Shown here: in pieces, positions 10,740 through 22,628 of the stretch | Layout of the letters: every line of letters starts with the position of its first letter | Numbering within the stretch: the first letter of the stretch is position 1 | NCBI GenBank assembly: GCA_028455995.1 | Contig: JABELC010000001.1 | Location: 3,956,501-4,020,500 of the forward strand | Direction of reading: 5' to 3' | From: Scleromitrula shiraiana | Lineage: Eukaryota > Ascomycota > Leotiomycetes > Helotiales > Sclerotiniaceae | DNA length: 64,000 nucleotides | Notes under the pieces: generated by a model | The model's input: only the letters and a program-made list of their open reading frames with translations | What the model was told of the DNA's origin: nothing | Databases searched by the model: none | Position numbers and translations under genes: made by a program

Positions 10740-13365
10740 GTCGTCTGCACAGCAGTCCTAGCCTTTTCCTCGAGTAAAGCCATACTTTCAGTAGTATATA
10801 AATGTGCTCTCAGCTATCAGCGTGCCTTCTCCACAACCAGACATCATACATCTTTCTCTTCCGGTATACTATCTTTCAAGAACATGACTACCAGCATTGT
10901 GACCCAAATACTATCATCCATAGCCTATGGCGGCCTGGGTTTTGGTATCTCAAATTCCAGGACAGATAATAGGGTTTTATTATTAGTATCCCATGATCCG
11001 TCGAAGGATTGCAGATCAATTAAAGTAAGAACTTTCGTTATGTTAGAGGTTGGAGATGGTACATGCGAATCTGTTGTGGTTGGTAAACCATTGGCCTGAG
11101 CATCGGGCAAAGATTTCAATCCGGTATTATTCGGACTTGGTTGGAGTCCAAGACTGGAAAACTGAGACAATAATTGATCCCACTGCCACTTTGATGGGTG
11201 CTCTAGTGCACGTCTTTCTGTGTTTGGTGGACGCATAAGCGCAGCAAGAGGAGAGGTTCTGACTGTGGGATCTAATTTCATTCTTCGGGATTGCGAGGTC
11301 TCTGGTATGATGATAAACGATGCGGTTGCGTCTGTTAAGCTTGGTGAAAATGGGGTTTTCTTGAGACTTTCTTTATCGCTTGATATGACTGCTACGAACG
11401 AACACCATTTGTTCATGACTTGAAATGTCTCGCCTAGTCGAACGGCTCCCTTCTCGGCTAAAGGCTGGGTTTCGGAAGTTGTTTGGTTATACATCCATCC
11501 TCGGGACTCTTCAAGGTTTTGCGTTGCTTTTCGAACTGCAAGTTGGTAAATTGTTGTGCCTTTTTCTGTAAGCACTTGAATTGGGATCTCGAGAATTGGT
11601 GGACCATCAGACGACGAGTTGCGTAGAGTAATAGATGTCGGGTTTCTGTGCATGATTCTCGAACAGATAAAAAAATACATATTTGTTCTACTCTCTGCAA
11701 AAAGATATGGTATCCTATGTGATGCCTGAATGATTTGTGGATAGTAAACTTCCGTTGCATCAATATCTTTATTGCTGGAGCCAGGCCCTGGTGACGAAGA
11801 AGTATTTGGTTCTTGGTGCTGGGAGAGCAGAACCTCCATTTTGTCCGTAACCTTGTCGACTAGCCTGAAGTCATCATCTCCGTTGTATTTGAGCTCGAGT
11901 ATAGCATTCCTAATATGCGGACTAAGTGCTCCGCGAAGCACATGAACGGCACTTGCGTCTAATCGCTTTCCTTTCTGTAAAGATTGAGAAAGGCCATTTC
12001 CTGCTCTTGAGATTCCTTCAATCGGTGTATGTGGTATGGTAGTAATGCCGAGGCAAAAAATTCGAATGCTTCCTTTTGCTTTCTCCATTTACTCCTTGAT
12101 ATAAGGAAGAAGAGAGTCTTGATTTTTGATGTATCCACTAGTAAAAAGAACAATTTCCAGTGGTATGTCAGATCGTCGGCTTTCTATAGTAGCTTGAAAT
12201 GCCTTGCGTATTTCTGTTCGTTTATCGCTTGAATCAAATGCTGCTACATATTTCATAGCTTCTTGGAGAGTTTCGCAATTGTAGTCCTTGCTCTGGGACC
12301 ATAAAAAGTCATTATTTGTCCCGGAAGAGCAAATATTAAATTTTACAGTAGTTGGGAGTGACTTGAGAGATACTTTCAAAGCCGAGATAAGCATATGAGC
12401 ATAGGTTTTCATACGGGGACTTATCATATTGATACCATGATCTGCAATGAAGATAATTTCTGATGATGATGGCCATAGGTGATTCAAAGGAGCAAATTGT
12501 GAGGTAAGTGATACCATCAGAGCTTGATGGTTCGGGATTTTAGGGTGGATTTCCGAAAGGGCGTAAGGTAATCCTATATCGTTTGACTGTATATCTTAAA
12601 CCAAATCCTTCCCCAAGCCAGCTGTTATATGTGACAGGGCGGTAGATGCTTTATTCTTCGTCGGAACTTCTTGAGTGGCGGTCGAAATGACCCTGTAAAT
12701 ACTGCAATTATATGCAATGGTGACTCAACCCTTTTGATAATTTGTCCTTCTGGTAAAACTATATCTACAGTAATCTTGATCTCAGCAGTAACGTGAGGTG
12801 ATTCAGCGGCAGGCGGGTCCTTGGCGGAGCTATTGAGATCATAACAGGGTGCGATCCAACTTGGAATCGTGAAGCGAATATCATCGACATCTTGTTTCAA
12901 CTCCCCAATATAAGTGATCGTGACGATAGCGCATTCTCCTGCCAGAACTTCACCAATTCTCGTGATGAAAGCTTTGAGGCAATCTACTCTTTGTGTGATA
13001 ATACTGGCAGTATCGCCTTTAGCCACTGCAGCATCAAAAATGGCGTCTACTTGTTCCTTTTCGTTTACCAACCCGTAGATAGAGTTCGAGACTACTTTAC
13101 ACTCAAAGCCAATAACACTAATATTATCGTAAATTGGAATCCTATACATACCATCTTGGCCATCTTTCAATGACAAAGAGTTAACAAACGTTTGCTTGAG
13201 CACTGTTTTAAAAGCCCCGGAAATTATTGTTGTATACACCTCGCTTTCGTGTAGCGGTAGCGGTAGGAGTGGGCGGTCGAGTCTGTCAACGGTCAGGCAT
13301 CCGCATAGCTCTTTGATCGTAGGCGAACGAATTAGTCTTTGAGCTACAGATGGAGGAAGACTCAT
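10740..13365 (-). pseudogene. Broken VIT/von Willebrand factor A domain protein
   Basis: The domain order matches fungal VIT-VWA proteins of the inter-alpha-trypsin-inhibitor heavy-chain type. A VIT domain runs from the ATG at 13365 (GAFKTVLKQTFVN, then YRIPIYDNISVIGFEC). The VWA domain begins SEIIFIADHGINM at about 12455, then a long C-terminal region with a W-rich GWMYNQ segment. Lesions: the VIT frame closes near 12625. The next homologous stretch resumes in another frame with a TAA at 12596-12598 (GKDLV-stop-DIQ). A TAA at 12089-12091 interrupts the VWA domain between IKE and MEKAKGSIRIFCLG. A TAG at 10925-10927 is followed by more coding-like sequence (VVMFLKDSIPEEKDV, then TGA). The metal-binding DxSxS motif, usually DRSGSM here, is DHGIN, so metal binding would be lost. 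CAA-to-TAA and TGG-to-TGA fit C-to-T transitions. Function of the family in fungi is poorly known. Confidence 0.75.
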
Positions 13366-13740
13366 GGTGCTCAGTCAGGGATAGAATCTAGTAGATGTGT
13401 TCCTCGAATTTTGCAAGTGCGTATGCGAAGGAGATGAGGATAGGGGCATAGAAAAGGAAACACAGACTATCTTTGTTTTCAGATCCAAGGGCGGTGGACT
13501 ACTTGCTAATCTTGGCAATGAGTTTCCACGACGAATGCACTTTAAAAGAGTGGGGAGAGCCAGAACATTCGATAGTCTACGTAAGAAGTATTAGTCGCTT
13601 TCCCCTTAAGCTTCGGATCTGCTACTCTTCAATCCCAACAATGGTACAGCCTTGGAAGCTACGGCATTACAAATGCATAAAAAACTCATCCGCTTTCTAA
13701 TATCTTCTTAGAAAACATATATCTAAACATGTTTGATATA

Positions 13741-13805
13741 AATGTTTGTGGAATGTTTGTGGAATGTTTGTGGAATGTTTGTGGAATGTTTGTGGAATGT
13801 TTGTT
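13741..13805. repeat. 11-bp tandem repeat (minisatellite)
   Basis: Five complete perfect copies plus a partial sixth of an 11-bp unit, AATGTTTGTGG, run head to tail without spacers. It lies in a gene-free interval and is not in any supported coding frame. Confidence 0.9.
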
Positions 13806-14279
13806 TATGATACAAATATTGCATTATCTTTCGAATTAATTTACCTGACATGCCTACACATATCGACCCAGGTAGGTACATATAGTGCTGATCATAGCAT
13901 AATGAATTCTCATAATCTTGTTAGTAGATCTTGAAGGTATAAGAGGTACAGGCAGTGCTGAGATATTCCAAAGTATTGTCACACACACACCTGGTCTTTG
14001 TGGCTCAATTGCGGGGTACAAAATGAGGCTGAAAAATTATGAAGCGCTAAGAAGAAATTGAAATCTACCTCATATGGGCAAAAATCCAACATCTGTACAT
14101 AGGGCTCTCTATAAACCTTCAGTTATTTTTTTGGGAACCGCAAAGCCAATATGGAACTATGTTGAAATTGAGCGGAGATCGTGCTTATCGAGTCCTGTGA
14201 CAGGTATTGGGAGTGGAGATATTCGGAAATCAGCCTAGAACTGAGATACTAATGAAATAGAGACGAAAACAATGCGATA
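13806..14279. other. Gene-free interval
   Basis: No supported gene. It contains a short (AC)n run at about 13981-13990 and grades into the probable retroelement relic to the right. Confidence 0.4.
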
Positions 14280-16980
14280 ATCAGCAAGAGGTCACGGAAC
14301 TCGAGGCGGACTATTATTTACGACTTCGCACTAAGGAGCGAAGTGTGCGACTGTTCAAAACAGGACCGTCTTTACGAATCTACCCTACGAAGCAGAGTCT
14401 AAGAATGAAGCCGACGTTATCAGCTAGAGATAGGGTATCTCTGAGGTGCTAGAGCGTATAGCTTTTCAGATATCAGAAACGTATATAATTTGCGCAGATG
14501 GGGATTTTACAGATGGTTGAGGGAGTAATCTACAAGGGTTGCCGATGGTGATATTGTCTTGTTGAAGCCAGCAGAAAGTGATAGAGATGGAAAGCAACTA
14601 TAGTCTACACAAAGAGATCAGGAAGGAACGGAATAAGCTAGACAGCCTAAGGGGCCTTGAGTCTAAGTTGGAGGAAACTTGTGCAGAGGCAGGCCGGCTG
14701 GAATAGCTTTCGACTTCTCTTTCTACGTTTGATACTTTTATAGTCGATGTTCTTGTACGAATATAAACTACACATTGGGTTTATTGGGGTTAGGCAAGAG
14801 TGCTTTGGCTAGTGGGCTGGAAACGTCGGACTTATTCTGCCTAGATGAGTATAAGCTTGACATAGTCTGCGAGAAACAATCAGCTTTGATGAGCAGGATA
14901 TGTCTGACAATGCAACATGGAAAGCTGCTCATTACACTCCGTGGCGTGGCCTACAATATTAGCGACGTCATTCATATTGTCTTCCTGGCTCGAGAGTACA
15001 GCTGTGCACATCAGTTTATAACAAAGTACTATGGGTTAACTGATGGTCTGATGGAGGAATTGAGTAAGTTTAGGATCAAACAGTATCAAGGGTGTAGAAA
15101 GTTCACTGTTTTTCTCAGCGAGTTCTCCAAACTGTATCTAAATAGGAGGAAGTGTGATAAAGAATTAGGGAGCTTTATCTTTATTGTTGTATATATAAGT
15201 AAGTGATTGACATAATAACATCATTTTGTTCTGTCCTCTAGCAATAGTAGCATCTAAAGGCGTGAAAGCTCGTTTGACTATGGTTTACAAACATTGGATG
15301 TCAAGCGCCCGTTAGATCGACGCATACAGCCTCCGGTAATCCCTCAAGGTAAAGGTAAGAAGGGTGTAGATATACACCAGCCCTCAAGAGCAAATGTTTA
15401 AACCCATTATACACTGATAATAGTGATTCCTCGCCCGGAGCTGGCGTCCCTACACTTCTTCTCGGGGTGCTGCACCGACGCAACACACAGTGTTGACAAG
15501 CAAACTTTCTCAATAACCCCAAAGAATGGTTGACTGAACTGCCTCTCAGAGATGTCGCTATGTTCTTAGTCAGATTGAAACCTTTTGAAAAGGTTGCCAA
15601 GTATGGTTTTGCCGATTACGAATGAGATAATCAACTAACTTCAGGATTTGGTTCAAACAATACTATGTCGCATGTGTTTCATGTAAAAGCCATTGAAGCT
15701 TGGGAAGGTCGCCAACGAGCAATTGGCATGAATTCAAGAAGAAGTAATGGCTGCATATGGCTCTAAATCGACATGTCAAAAGATACAATCGAGTAAGATC
15801 GAGCCATGTTGTATTCAAGATTATGATTTCAGCAGGAAAGAAAGTCGAAGAGATCACTTGTTTATACATTAAACATGACAAGAAAGTGTAGGCTAGAGGA
15901 TGCGATAGCACTTTGGTGATAGGGTGTGTATGTGACAATGCTCCAACATCCCCTCAATGGGTCTTTCTTACTTCCAAGAGGTTGTTCATACTGTTGGTAT
16001 TCCCTAGGCCTTGAGGTACAGCAAACACAGGTCATACATACCTCAGGATTCTCAGCATGCTACTGGTAGTGGAACCTTAGTTACGCGACTAAGCAACTAT
16101 TCAAACTAGACTTGCCACGTGCTATACTTCATCACCTCCTCACAATCCGATAGAGCTTTAGGGATCCTGAGTGGCACCATACAAAATTTGCTCACATGTT
16201 CTTTTGAATCTCGCAAGACCCTAAGCCACATTATCCACTACTCGAAAACACGGGGCCACTTCCATTCGTGGCCAAACGAGCCCAGTCATCTCTTGTTCAC
16301 TACCAAGGAAGGAGTAGATTACCTAGGCCAAGGTTATGAAAAACCTAACGACTTTCCCAAGCTTCTGTAGAATACTTGGTTCTACTCCCGAATATGCATA
16401 TATTGGCACTCTGAACTCTCTACCCTCTCCTTCAACTCAAGTTTCTTTTGTCTCCCTCCTATCTCTAATTACTAACAAGGTTTCTACATGGCTTTTAATG
16501 AAAGGTTTTACTCTAGATGAGTATTTGACTAACAACACTACAAAAGTATTTTGTTTCTCTACAATAGAGCCTAGCAAGCCGGGCACTGGATTATTGCATG
16601 CCGTTCACCTGTTTCTTGGACCGCTTATGGCTCTTACCGTATTTCTTAAGCTATATTGAACCGTAATTCCTTTCACGTTTTTTGTATCTACCCCAAACGA
16701 AACGGAAAGGTTGCACGCAATCGGTGCTCTTGTCATCGCCTCATTGTACCATGCCTTCATAGAGAGCTTAATGTACATTTCTCTCTAGCTAAGCACGTTC
16801 ACACGACTTTGGGGGTCTTGAAGGGTGCAGAAACAGACCTACTACCAATTCGAACGTTCATAAAAACCATACCATACTATTATGTAGAAGCGCCAGAAAC
16901 ATCAGATCATAAGCGAAAACGAAATTTGCACCAAGAATCAACCAGACAATTGATTCAATTGTTATAAGCAATACATTGTG
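14280..16980 (+). mobile_element. Probable decayed retrotransposon, copia Gag-like fragment
   Basis: A 2.7-kb tract of broken coding-like sequence lies between two gene-poor spacers. The longest frame, 14775-15206, encodes 143 residues. It includes AHQFITKYYGLTDGLMEEL and FTVFLSEFSKLYLNRRKCDKELG, whose spacing and pattern resemble the Gag (UBN2-like) region of Ty1/copia elements. Further fragments on the plus strand up to about 16967 (for example FCIYPKRNGKVARN) are interrupted by stops every few dozen codons and I could not assign them. No long terminal repeats or clear reverse transcriptase, integrase or zinc-knuckle motif were seen. Boundaries are approximate. It may instead be an old cellular pseudogene. 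Confidence 0.35.
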
Positions 16981-17446
16981 GACGTAATTATGCCATTGGG
17001 CATAATGATTTTCTGAAGCATGAAGCTCAAGAATAATGAAAATGTTCGTCTTCTTAGCTAGCACTAAACTACAGTTCGTATATGCATATCAAAAGATATG
17101 ACATAAGATATGACATATAACTAAAATAAGTCAGAATTAACATATGTAACATAATTAAAGAATACCACTGCTATCACATAGTTCTATATACCAAATATAG
17201 TAACTTAACAGTGATAATAAGTTCACCCCTCTAAATTGCTTCATTTACCCCAACTGCAATAAGATTTGAAATCGATTGGCCAAAAATTAATAAACGTGGT
17301 TTTGACAGGGGTGTGTAAATATTGAAATTTTAAAACTTCCTTGTATTTCAATCATGATATAAAAACTATATTGGTTGCGTTCGCAAAGTCGACGACTTGT
17401 TGATCGAGGAAGAAGAAATTGCCTCTGCAGTTGACTTCATTTCATC
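16981..17446. promoter_or_regulatory. AT-rich upstream region of RSM22
   Basis: The interval before the RSM22 start codon has no gene and is AT-rich, with short repeats of ATATGACAT near 17096-17120. It should hold the RSM22 promoter and leader. No specific site was identified. Confidence 0.4.
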
Positions 17447-19948
17447 ATGCTAACTACACGAAAGTTCCCCAGAGCATGCCAAAATTGTAGGGTAAATCTC
17501 CTCTCTCTCTTTGAGCACGGCTTTACGAAACCAATTTCGACCAATTATTCACGATACAGAAACCTTCATGATCGATCATTCCAACCACAGTTCAATGCCC
17601 GCAGAGCCTTTTCCACTACTCTAAATCGTTTGGAGGAGAATCAGGGGGATGCGCCAACTGCAGGATCACAATCTGCTGCTGAAATTGAATTGGTAGTAAG
17701 ACAGGCTAGACAAACATTTGGGGAGACGCTTCCTAAAGATTATTTTTCTGCGGAGGAATATGCATTATACGAGCGACTTTATGGCCCACCTGTACGAGAA
17801 ACGACAGCGGATGATTTGGAGTACATCCAAAATAACGAAGAGAATATTGGACCCGATGAACCATCAAGGAACGTTCTTCTGAGGGAGACATCTACAGGGG
17901 AGTTTGAGGAAGTGGAATTCGACCCAGAACTAGGATTTGAAGTGACGGAAGAGGTTAATAATGAACTTTTATCTGCTAGTGAGGCGGAAGAGGTCGAATT
18001 TGAAGAAGATAGCGAGCCTGAAGTAGATATTCAATCAAACGAAGTGGTCGCTGGCCGTGAAGCACCCAGTCTTCAGATACAAGCCAAAAACCAAAGAGAG
18101 ATCGATGCTATCGCTCGGTTGCAGAAAGATATGGATGAAGCAATGTCACGAGTTGCAGAACAAGATGACACTGTTTTTGACGAGGACTACGAGGAAGAAG
18201 AATCGTCGGAAGAATCTGAAGAGGAAATCGAAGAGGAAGACTACGATGACGAATACAGCAGCTCTGATGAAGTCCGTACACATCCACATACTATGACCGC
18301 CCGGTTTGGTACCTCACCAAGTACACTGTCATTACCAAAGGATAAGTTTACCGCACCGATTTCTGAATTGCTAGAGAGAACAAGCATGAAACATTTAACG
18401 GAGGCTGCTGAAAAAGCATTTGGCGGTAAGGGTTTGCCACACTCCACTTCAACACCAAACCCGAAAGGCACATTACCGCAAAAGCACATTGGATTGGATG
18501 CTGCGCAACATAGGATGAGCGAAGTGGAAGCGGATGCATATCTTGCTGCAGTGATGCCGGGTACCTATGCCACGGTTATGAGTACGTTGGTCGAGGTGCG
18601 GAAACGTCTAGGCTCTGACTGGGTCCGGGATATGTTATTTAGAGAGGGTGGTGAAGGTCCTCGAGTGCTTGATGCGGGTGCTGGAGGAGCAGGTATTGTA
18701 GCATGGAAGGAAATCTTAAAAGCAGAGTGGGATGTTCTGAAAGATGATGGCATTGTTGAAGGAGATGATCCCCCATCGGGGAAAACTACAGTTCTCACTG
18801 GTCCGGATACATTACGACACCGTGTTTCCAAATTGCTCGAAAATACTACCTTTCTTCCTAGACTTCCTGATTATGTTCATTCGGCTTCTTCACAAAGGCA
18901 ATTAGATGGTGGGCCTGCACAACCTCGCAAAACCTACGATCTCATTATCGCCCCACATACCTTATTTCCTTTGAAAGAGGAATTCCGGAGGAAGCTTATG
19001 GTCCAAAATCTTTGGTCTCTCTTAGATCCAAAAGGTGGTGTACTTATTTTGATCGAGAAGGGAATACCGCGTGGGTTTGAGGCTATTGCAGGAGCTCGCT
19101 CTCTTTTGTTAGACTCATATATATCTTCACCAGATGACACAAAGGTCGAAAGTGAACTTCAATCTCCTGATGGTTCACAGCATAAGGAGAAAGAAGAGGC
19201 TATGATCATTGCGCCATGCACCAATCATTCTAAATGTCCTATGTATCCTGTCCCAGGACTCACTTCTGGCAGAAAGGATTACTGCCATTTCGAGCAACGA
19301 TACATCCGCCCGAGCTATTTACAAAAGGTCCTTAGCGCCTCTGCTCGCAACCATGAAGATGTCAAATACAGTTATATTGCTGTTCGGAGAGGTATCGACA
19401 GTAGAAATGTGGACGGTTTTACTCAGGGGGATGCTGCGAGCGATCAAGCTTTTGCTGGATATGAAAATCACGACTTACCGGATAGTGAAGAAATTGCGGA
19501 AGATGGCCCACAATTTGACTCGCTTTCTCTACCACGTTCGATTCTCCCCCCTCTGAAACGCCGAGGACATGTAATTTTAGATCTATGCACACCATCCGGA
19601 AAACTCGAGCGCTGGACGGTACCCAGAAGTTTCAGCAAAGCTGCTTATCGTGACGCTCGAAAGTCGAAATGGGGAGACTTGTGGGCACTCGGTGCCAAAA
19701 CACGCGTTGCGAGAAAACCAAGGTTAGGTAGAATAGGGGAGGATGAAGAGAACCGCAAGGGTTCAAAGAAACTAAAAACAACCAAGTCGAAGAATAAGAA
19801 GAATAAATTGATGATTGTTATGGGCCGTGATGGTATGGAGGGCATTGAGGAAAGTAAGGGCAGAAAGAGAATCTTAATACCTGAGAAGAGAACGAAAGGT
19901 GGAAGGTTCTACAAAGAAAAGAAACCAATCACCGAGGATGATTTATAG
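17447..19948 (+). CDS. RSM22: Mitochondrial small ribosomal subunit assembly methyltransferase-like protein Rsm22
   Basis: An 833-aa single-exon protein of the Rsm22/METTL17 family, which acts in the mitochondrial matrix on the small ribosomal subunit during assembly. The N-terminus is basic and poor in acidic residues, as expected for a mitochondrial presequence, and the family name derives from yeast 37S subunits. A long acidic low-complexity stretch (residues about 150-280) precedes the catalytic-like fold. The SAM-binding motif VLDAGAGGAGIVAW lies near residue 406. A conserved cysteine set, CTNHSKCPMY near residue 590 and YCHFEQR near 612, matches the ligands reported in the family for an iron-sulfur cluster. 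The C-terminus is strongly basic (KKLKTTKSKNKKNK), suited to rRNA contact. No lesion seen. It lies alone between a decayed region and a membrane protein gene. Confidence 0.92.
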   Translation: MLTTRKFPRACQNCRVNLLSLFEHGFTKPISTNYSRYRNLHDRSFQPQFNARRAFSTTLNRLEENQGDAPTAGSQSAAEIELVVRQARQTFGETLPKDYFSAEEYALYERLYGPPVRETTADDLEYIQNNEENIGPDEPSRNVLLRETSTGEFEEVEFDPELGFEVTEEVNNELLSASEAEEVEFEEDSEPEVDIQSNEVVAGREAPSLQIQAKNQREIDAIARLQKDMDEAMSRVAEQDDTVFDEDYEEEESSEESEEEIEEEDYDDEYSSSDEVRTHPHTMTARFGTSPSTLSLPKDKFTAPISELLERTSMKHLTEAAEKAFGGKGLPHSTSTPNPKGTLPQKHIGLDAAQHRMSEVEADAYLAAVMPGTYATVMSTLVEVRKRLGSDWVRDMLFREGGEGPRVLDAGAGGAGIVAWKEILKAEWDVLKDDGIVEGDDPPSGKTTVLTGPDTLRHRVSKLLENTTFLPRLPDYVHSASSQRQLDGGPAQPRKTYDLIIAPHTLFPLKEEFRRKLMVQNLWSLLDPKGGVLILIEKGIPRGFEAIAGARSLLLDSYISSPDDTKVESELQSPDGSQHKEKEEAMIIAPCTNHSKCPMYPVPGLTSGRKDYCHFEQRYIRPSYLQKVLSASARNHEDVKYSYIAVRRGIDSRNVDGFTQGDAASDQAFAGYENHDLPDSEEIAEDGPQFDSLSLPRSILPPLKRRGHVILDLCTPSGKLERWTVPRSFSKAAYRDARKSKWGDLWALGAKTRVARKPRLGRIGEDEENRKGSKKLKTTKSKNKKNKLMIVMGRDGMEGIEESKGRKRILIPEKRTKGGRFYKEKKPITEDDL

Positions 19949-20968
19949 ACCTTTATTGTATGAAATCACGAAAATTCAATGTATACATAGGCTGGGCAGT
20001 CCTTGGGCTACAACATACTCTTCTTTGGTTTTGGTGCATATCTTATATTAGACAGTAAATTCTTCTCATTTATTGTGCCAATATCTTTTCCATGTACCGC
20101 ACGTATACCGTATTCTCATACTCACCGAACAATGATATTCTATTCTAGAAGCTCAACCCCTGAATCTTGGATCACCCGGCCTCATTTCCGAATCGGAACA
20201 AGCTCCATAAGTGAGTGAACTAGTAGATCAATTATGGGCCCGGATGAGCTCCATCTGAAGTTTTGAACCTCAAATTCAAAAGTTTTTCCTTTTCATGCTT
20301 TACAATTTATGAAATTCATCTCCAAGAGAAGCCTCTTTCCTCTCATGTCGGAAAAGAATGATTTTCCATTAAGTCCGCTCCAGACCCGACCATCCGAACT
20401 TGTCAACCAGAATCCGGATTGATTTTTCGCGGCACAGTTACCCCTATTCACCGTATTCACGATGAATACCAAGAGGTTCCATACCTGTTTGAGTATCCAC
20501 TACCAATTCCTTTACCTCATTTATATATATTGAGATGGAAAAGTCTAGAAATTGATTAAAATCAGCATAGGTACCCTAATACTATCGGCTTCCAAGTGCC
20601 GCTTGGTATTCGGGGTATTGGACTGCCCAATTTTCATAATTTCCCTTAACATTTTCAACGGGGTCGACAACGTTATTAATTAGGACTTAACTGGATGTCT
20701 CATTCTATAAGTGTCCATGCTTGACTCGAGTAATTGTTCTTCTCTTGTTTCTGATGCTTTTTATTATACCGATATTTGCTTTCTTACTTATTAATTCGAT
20801 TCACTTCACCGTTTAATAACCCTTTCACACCACTAACTACAGTATTGGCTGGCTGAGCATACTTTCATTTTCTTGTAATCAGGGATATTTTTGTATATAT
20901 AATTCTTTTTCTTATGGAATCAGGACTGTAAGAAGATTATCGGCGCACGAAAAGTGCATTGCTATATC
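19949..20968. other. Intergenic region between RSM22 and a membrane protein gene
   Basis: One kilobase with no convincing gene. Short frames exist but have no family features. The right part is pyrimidine-rich on the plus strand before the ATG at 20969, as in many fungal promoters. Confidence 0.5.
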
Positions 20969-21882
20969 ATGCTTAACAAGCGCTTCTCCTTTCTTTTAAT
21001 GGCTGCGGTGAGCTGGGCCGCTGTTATTGCAGCACCCTTTCCCGCAAAGGACAATGATGGTGATTTATCTAAGTATGAAAATTGTTCTAAATTGTTCTAC
21101 ATTTCACTCGCAGTTTTATACTAACCAGATATATGTACAGAACTCCCGGGTCTGCCTTCGAGTCTATTAATGCACCTTGCACGGGACAATGCAATCATCC
21201 TATCGTATCTCCCGAATCCTCGACTATCGAACTCCGCATTCCCCATTCGTCATACTCATATTCACATCACTCCAAATATGATTCCCCCGAACCCCCAGAA
21301 AGCCCGCATATACCTACGACATGGAAAGTTGCTATTGGTGTGAACGCATTTGTATTGTTAATCACGGCGTCAATTCTGGGTATGTTGGTTTGGATCTTGC
21401 GCACGGAATACAAGAAGAGGAGATTGATGGGGGAGGGATATGTGGGTAACAAGAATGGATTTGGAAGGCGGATGAAGAGCGCGATGAGAGCGGGAGGGAG
21501 GGGTAGTACAGGTGGCGGTAGAGAGAGAACTTGGAGTTATGATCCGATTAGAGAAGAGGAGGAAGAGTGCGAAGTTGGTATGGGAATGGTTTTGAGCGGG
21601 TTAAATGGCGGGGATGGGGGATTAATGCAGGGACAAGGGATGAGGGAAGGGGTCTTAAGGGATGGATTGACTAAGAATGGAATTGGGAAAGCGAAAGAAG
21701 TCAAGATGGGCAAAGCGAAAAGAGCGTGGGGCGAACGACATGTTAGATTCGAGAACTGGAATGGAGACTCGATAGATAATCCGAAGGATAAATTAGGCGT
21801 GGTGACAGGGAGTAGCGGAAAAGAAGAGAGGATTTTGGAGTTGAGAGTCGCAGATGGTCCAGTAGATGTTCAGACGCCTTGA
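20969..21882 (+). CDS. Single-pass membrane protein with signal peptide, function unknown
   Basis: Two exons, 20969-21072 and 21141-21882, give 281 aa. The first exon encodes a signal peptide (SFLLMAAVSWAAVIAAPFPA). The mature protein begins with a short extracellular part containing a CTGQC cysteine pair and a Ser/Tyr/His-rich segment. One transmembrane helix follows (VAIGVNAFVLLITASILGML, extended by VWIL) and then a basic stop-transfer RTEYKKRR. The cytoplasmic tail is Gly/Arg-rich. The layout, small outside, one helix, charged inside tail, recalls fungal surface or sensor-like proteins, but no named family is recognised. The intron has a GTATGA donor and TACAG acceptor, and the phase is consistent. 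Confidence 0.75.
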
Positions 21883-22628
21883 GAGACTCAATGAGGTGGA
21901 ATAGGGGCGGTTGCAGTTGATGGCCAATAGGAGCGAAGCGGCAAAATAAGGAGCTTAAATTAATATACAGCTGTTTAAGGTTGCATATACCGTATGTACG
22001 CAGAGGTGAGTCGCATTGATGGAGTTTTAGCGAAATAGAAGTTTTGAAATCAGAGGTTTTCTTTGTCCTCGGATATGTAGTTAGAGCGGTCAAACAATGC
22101 CTTGGTGGATCTAGATCTTTTCTTTCATGTTTGTTGCATATCGTACCGGATTCCGGACCAGACGTCCGATTAGAGTTTTCTTTATTGACGTTCTAGGTAC
22201 TGGAACCAACCGCTAGTTTCGGCAGTTACCTGTGCCATGCCATCTTATACTTAGTCATACCCTTAAAAAATCTTACCTTTGTTTGTTGCAGTGGATAGAT
22301 GGTGTATGTGCCTACGTACTAAATAGTTGAACTGTTGTTTCTCTTAGTATCCCAAAGTCGCGATCAAAGTCTAGACCACTCAGATGCCACATTTTGAAAT
22401 GTTTACAAGCGTATGGGGCGGAGATGTTAGATCACAATATTTAAATACGATTTGAATATCGAGGGTGTGTATGTTGAAGCCCTAAATCTGATAGGATTTA
22501 TGTAGTGCTTCAGCTAGATCTTGTCAGTGAGACTTTTCACCAATTTAGATAGAATTGTAGCGTAAACTCAACCATATAGTATTTTCTCGCGATCTAAAGA
22601 AAGAAACACCAGCTCAAAAGTAGCTAAA
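21883..22628. other. Convergent intergenic region
   Basis: No gene seen between the stop codons of the membrane protein and the kinase-ankyrin gene. It should contain the two 3' untranslated regions. Confidence 0.5.

Noticed and set aside
13741..13805. Array of short repeats considered as CRISPR-like
   Set aside because: The copies are directly adjacent with no unique spacers, and the DNA is fungal. It is a simple tandem repeat.
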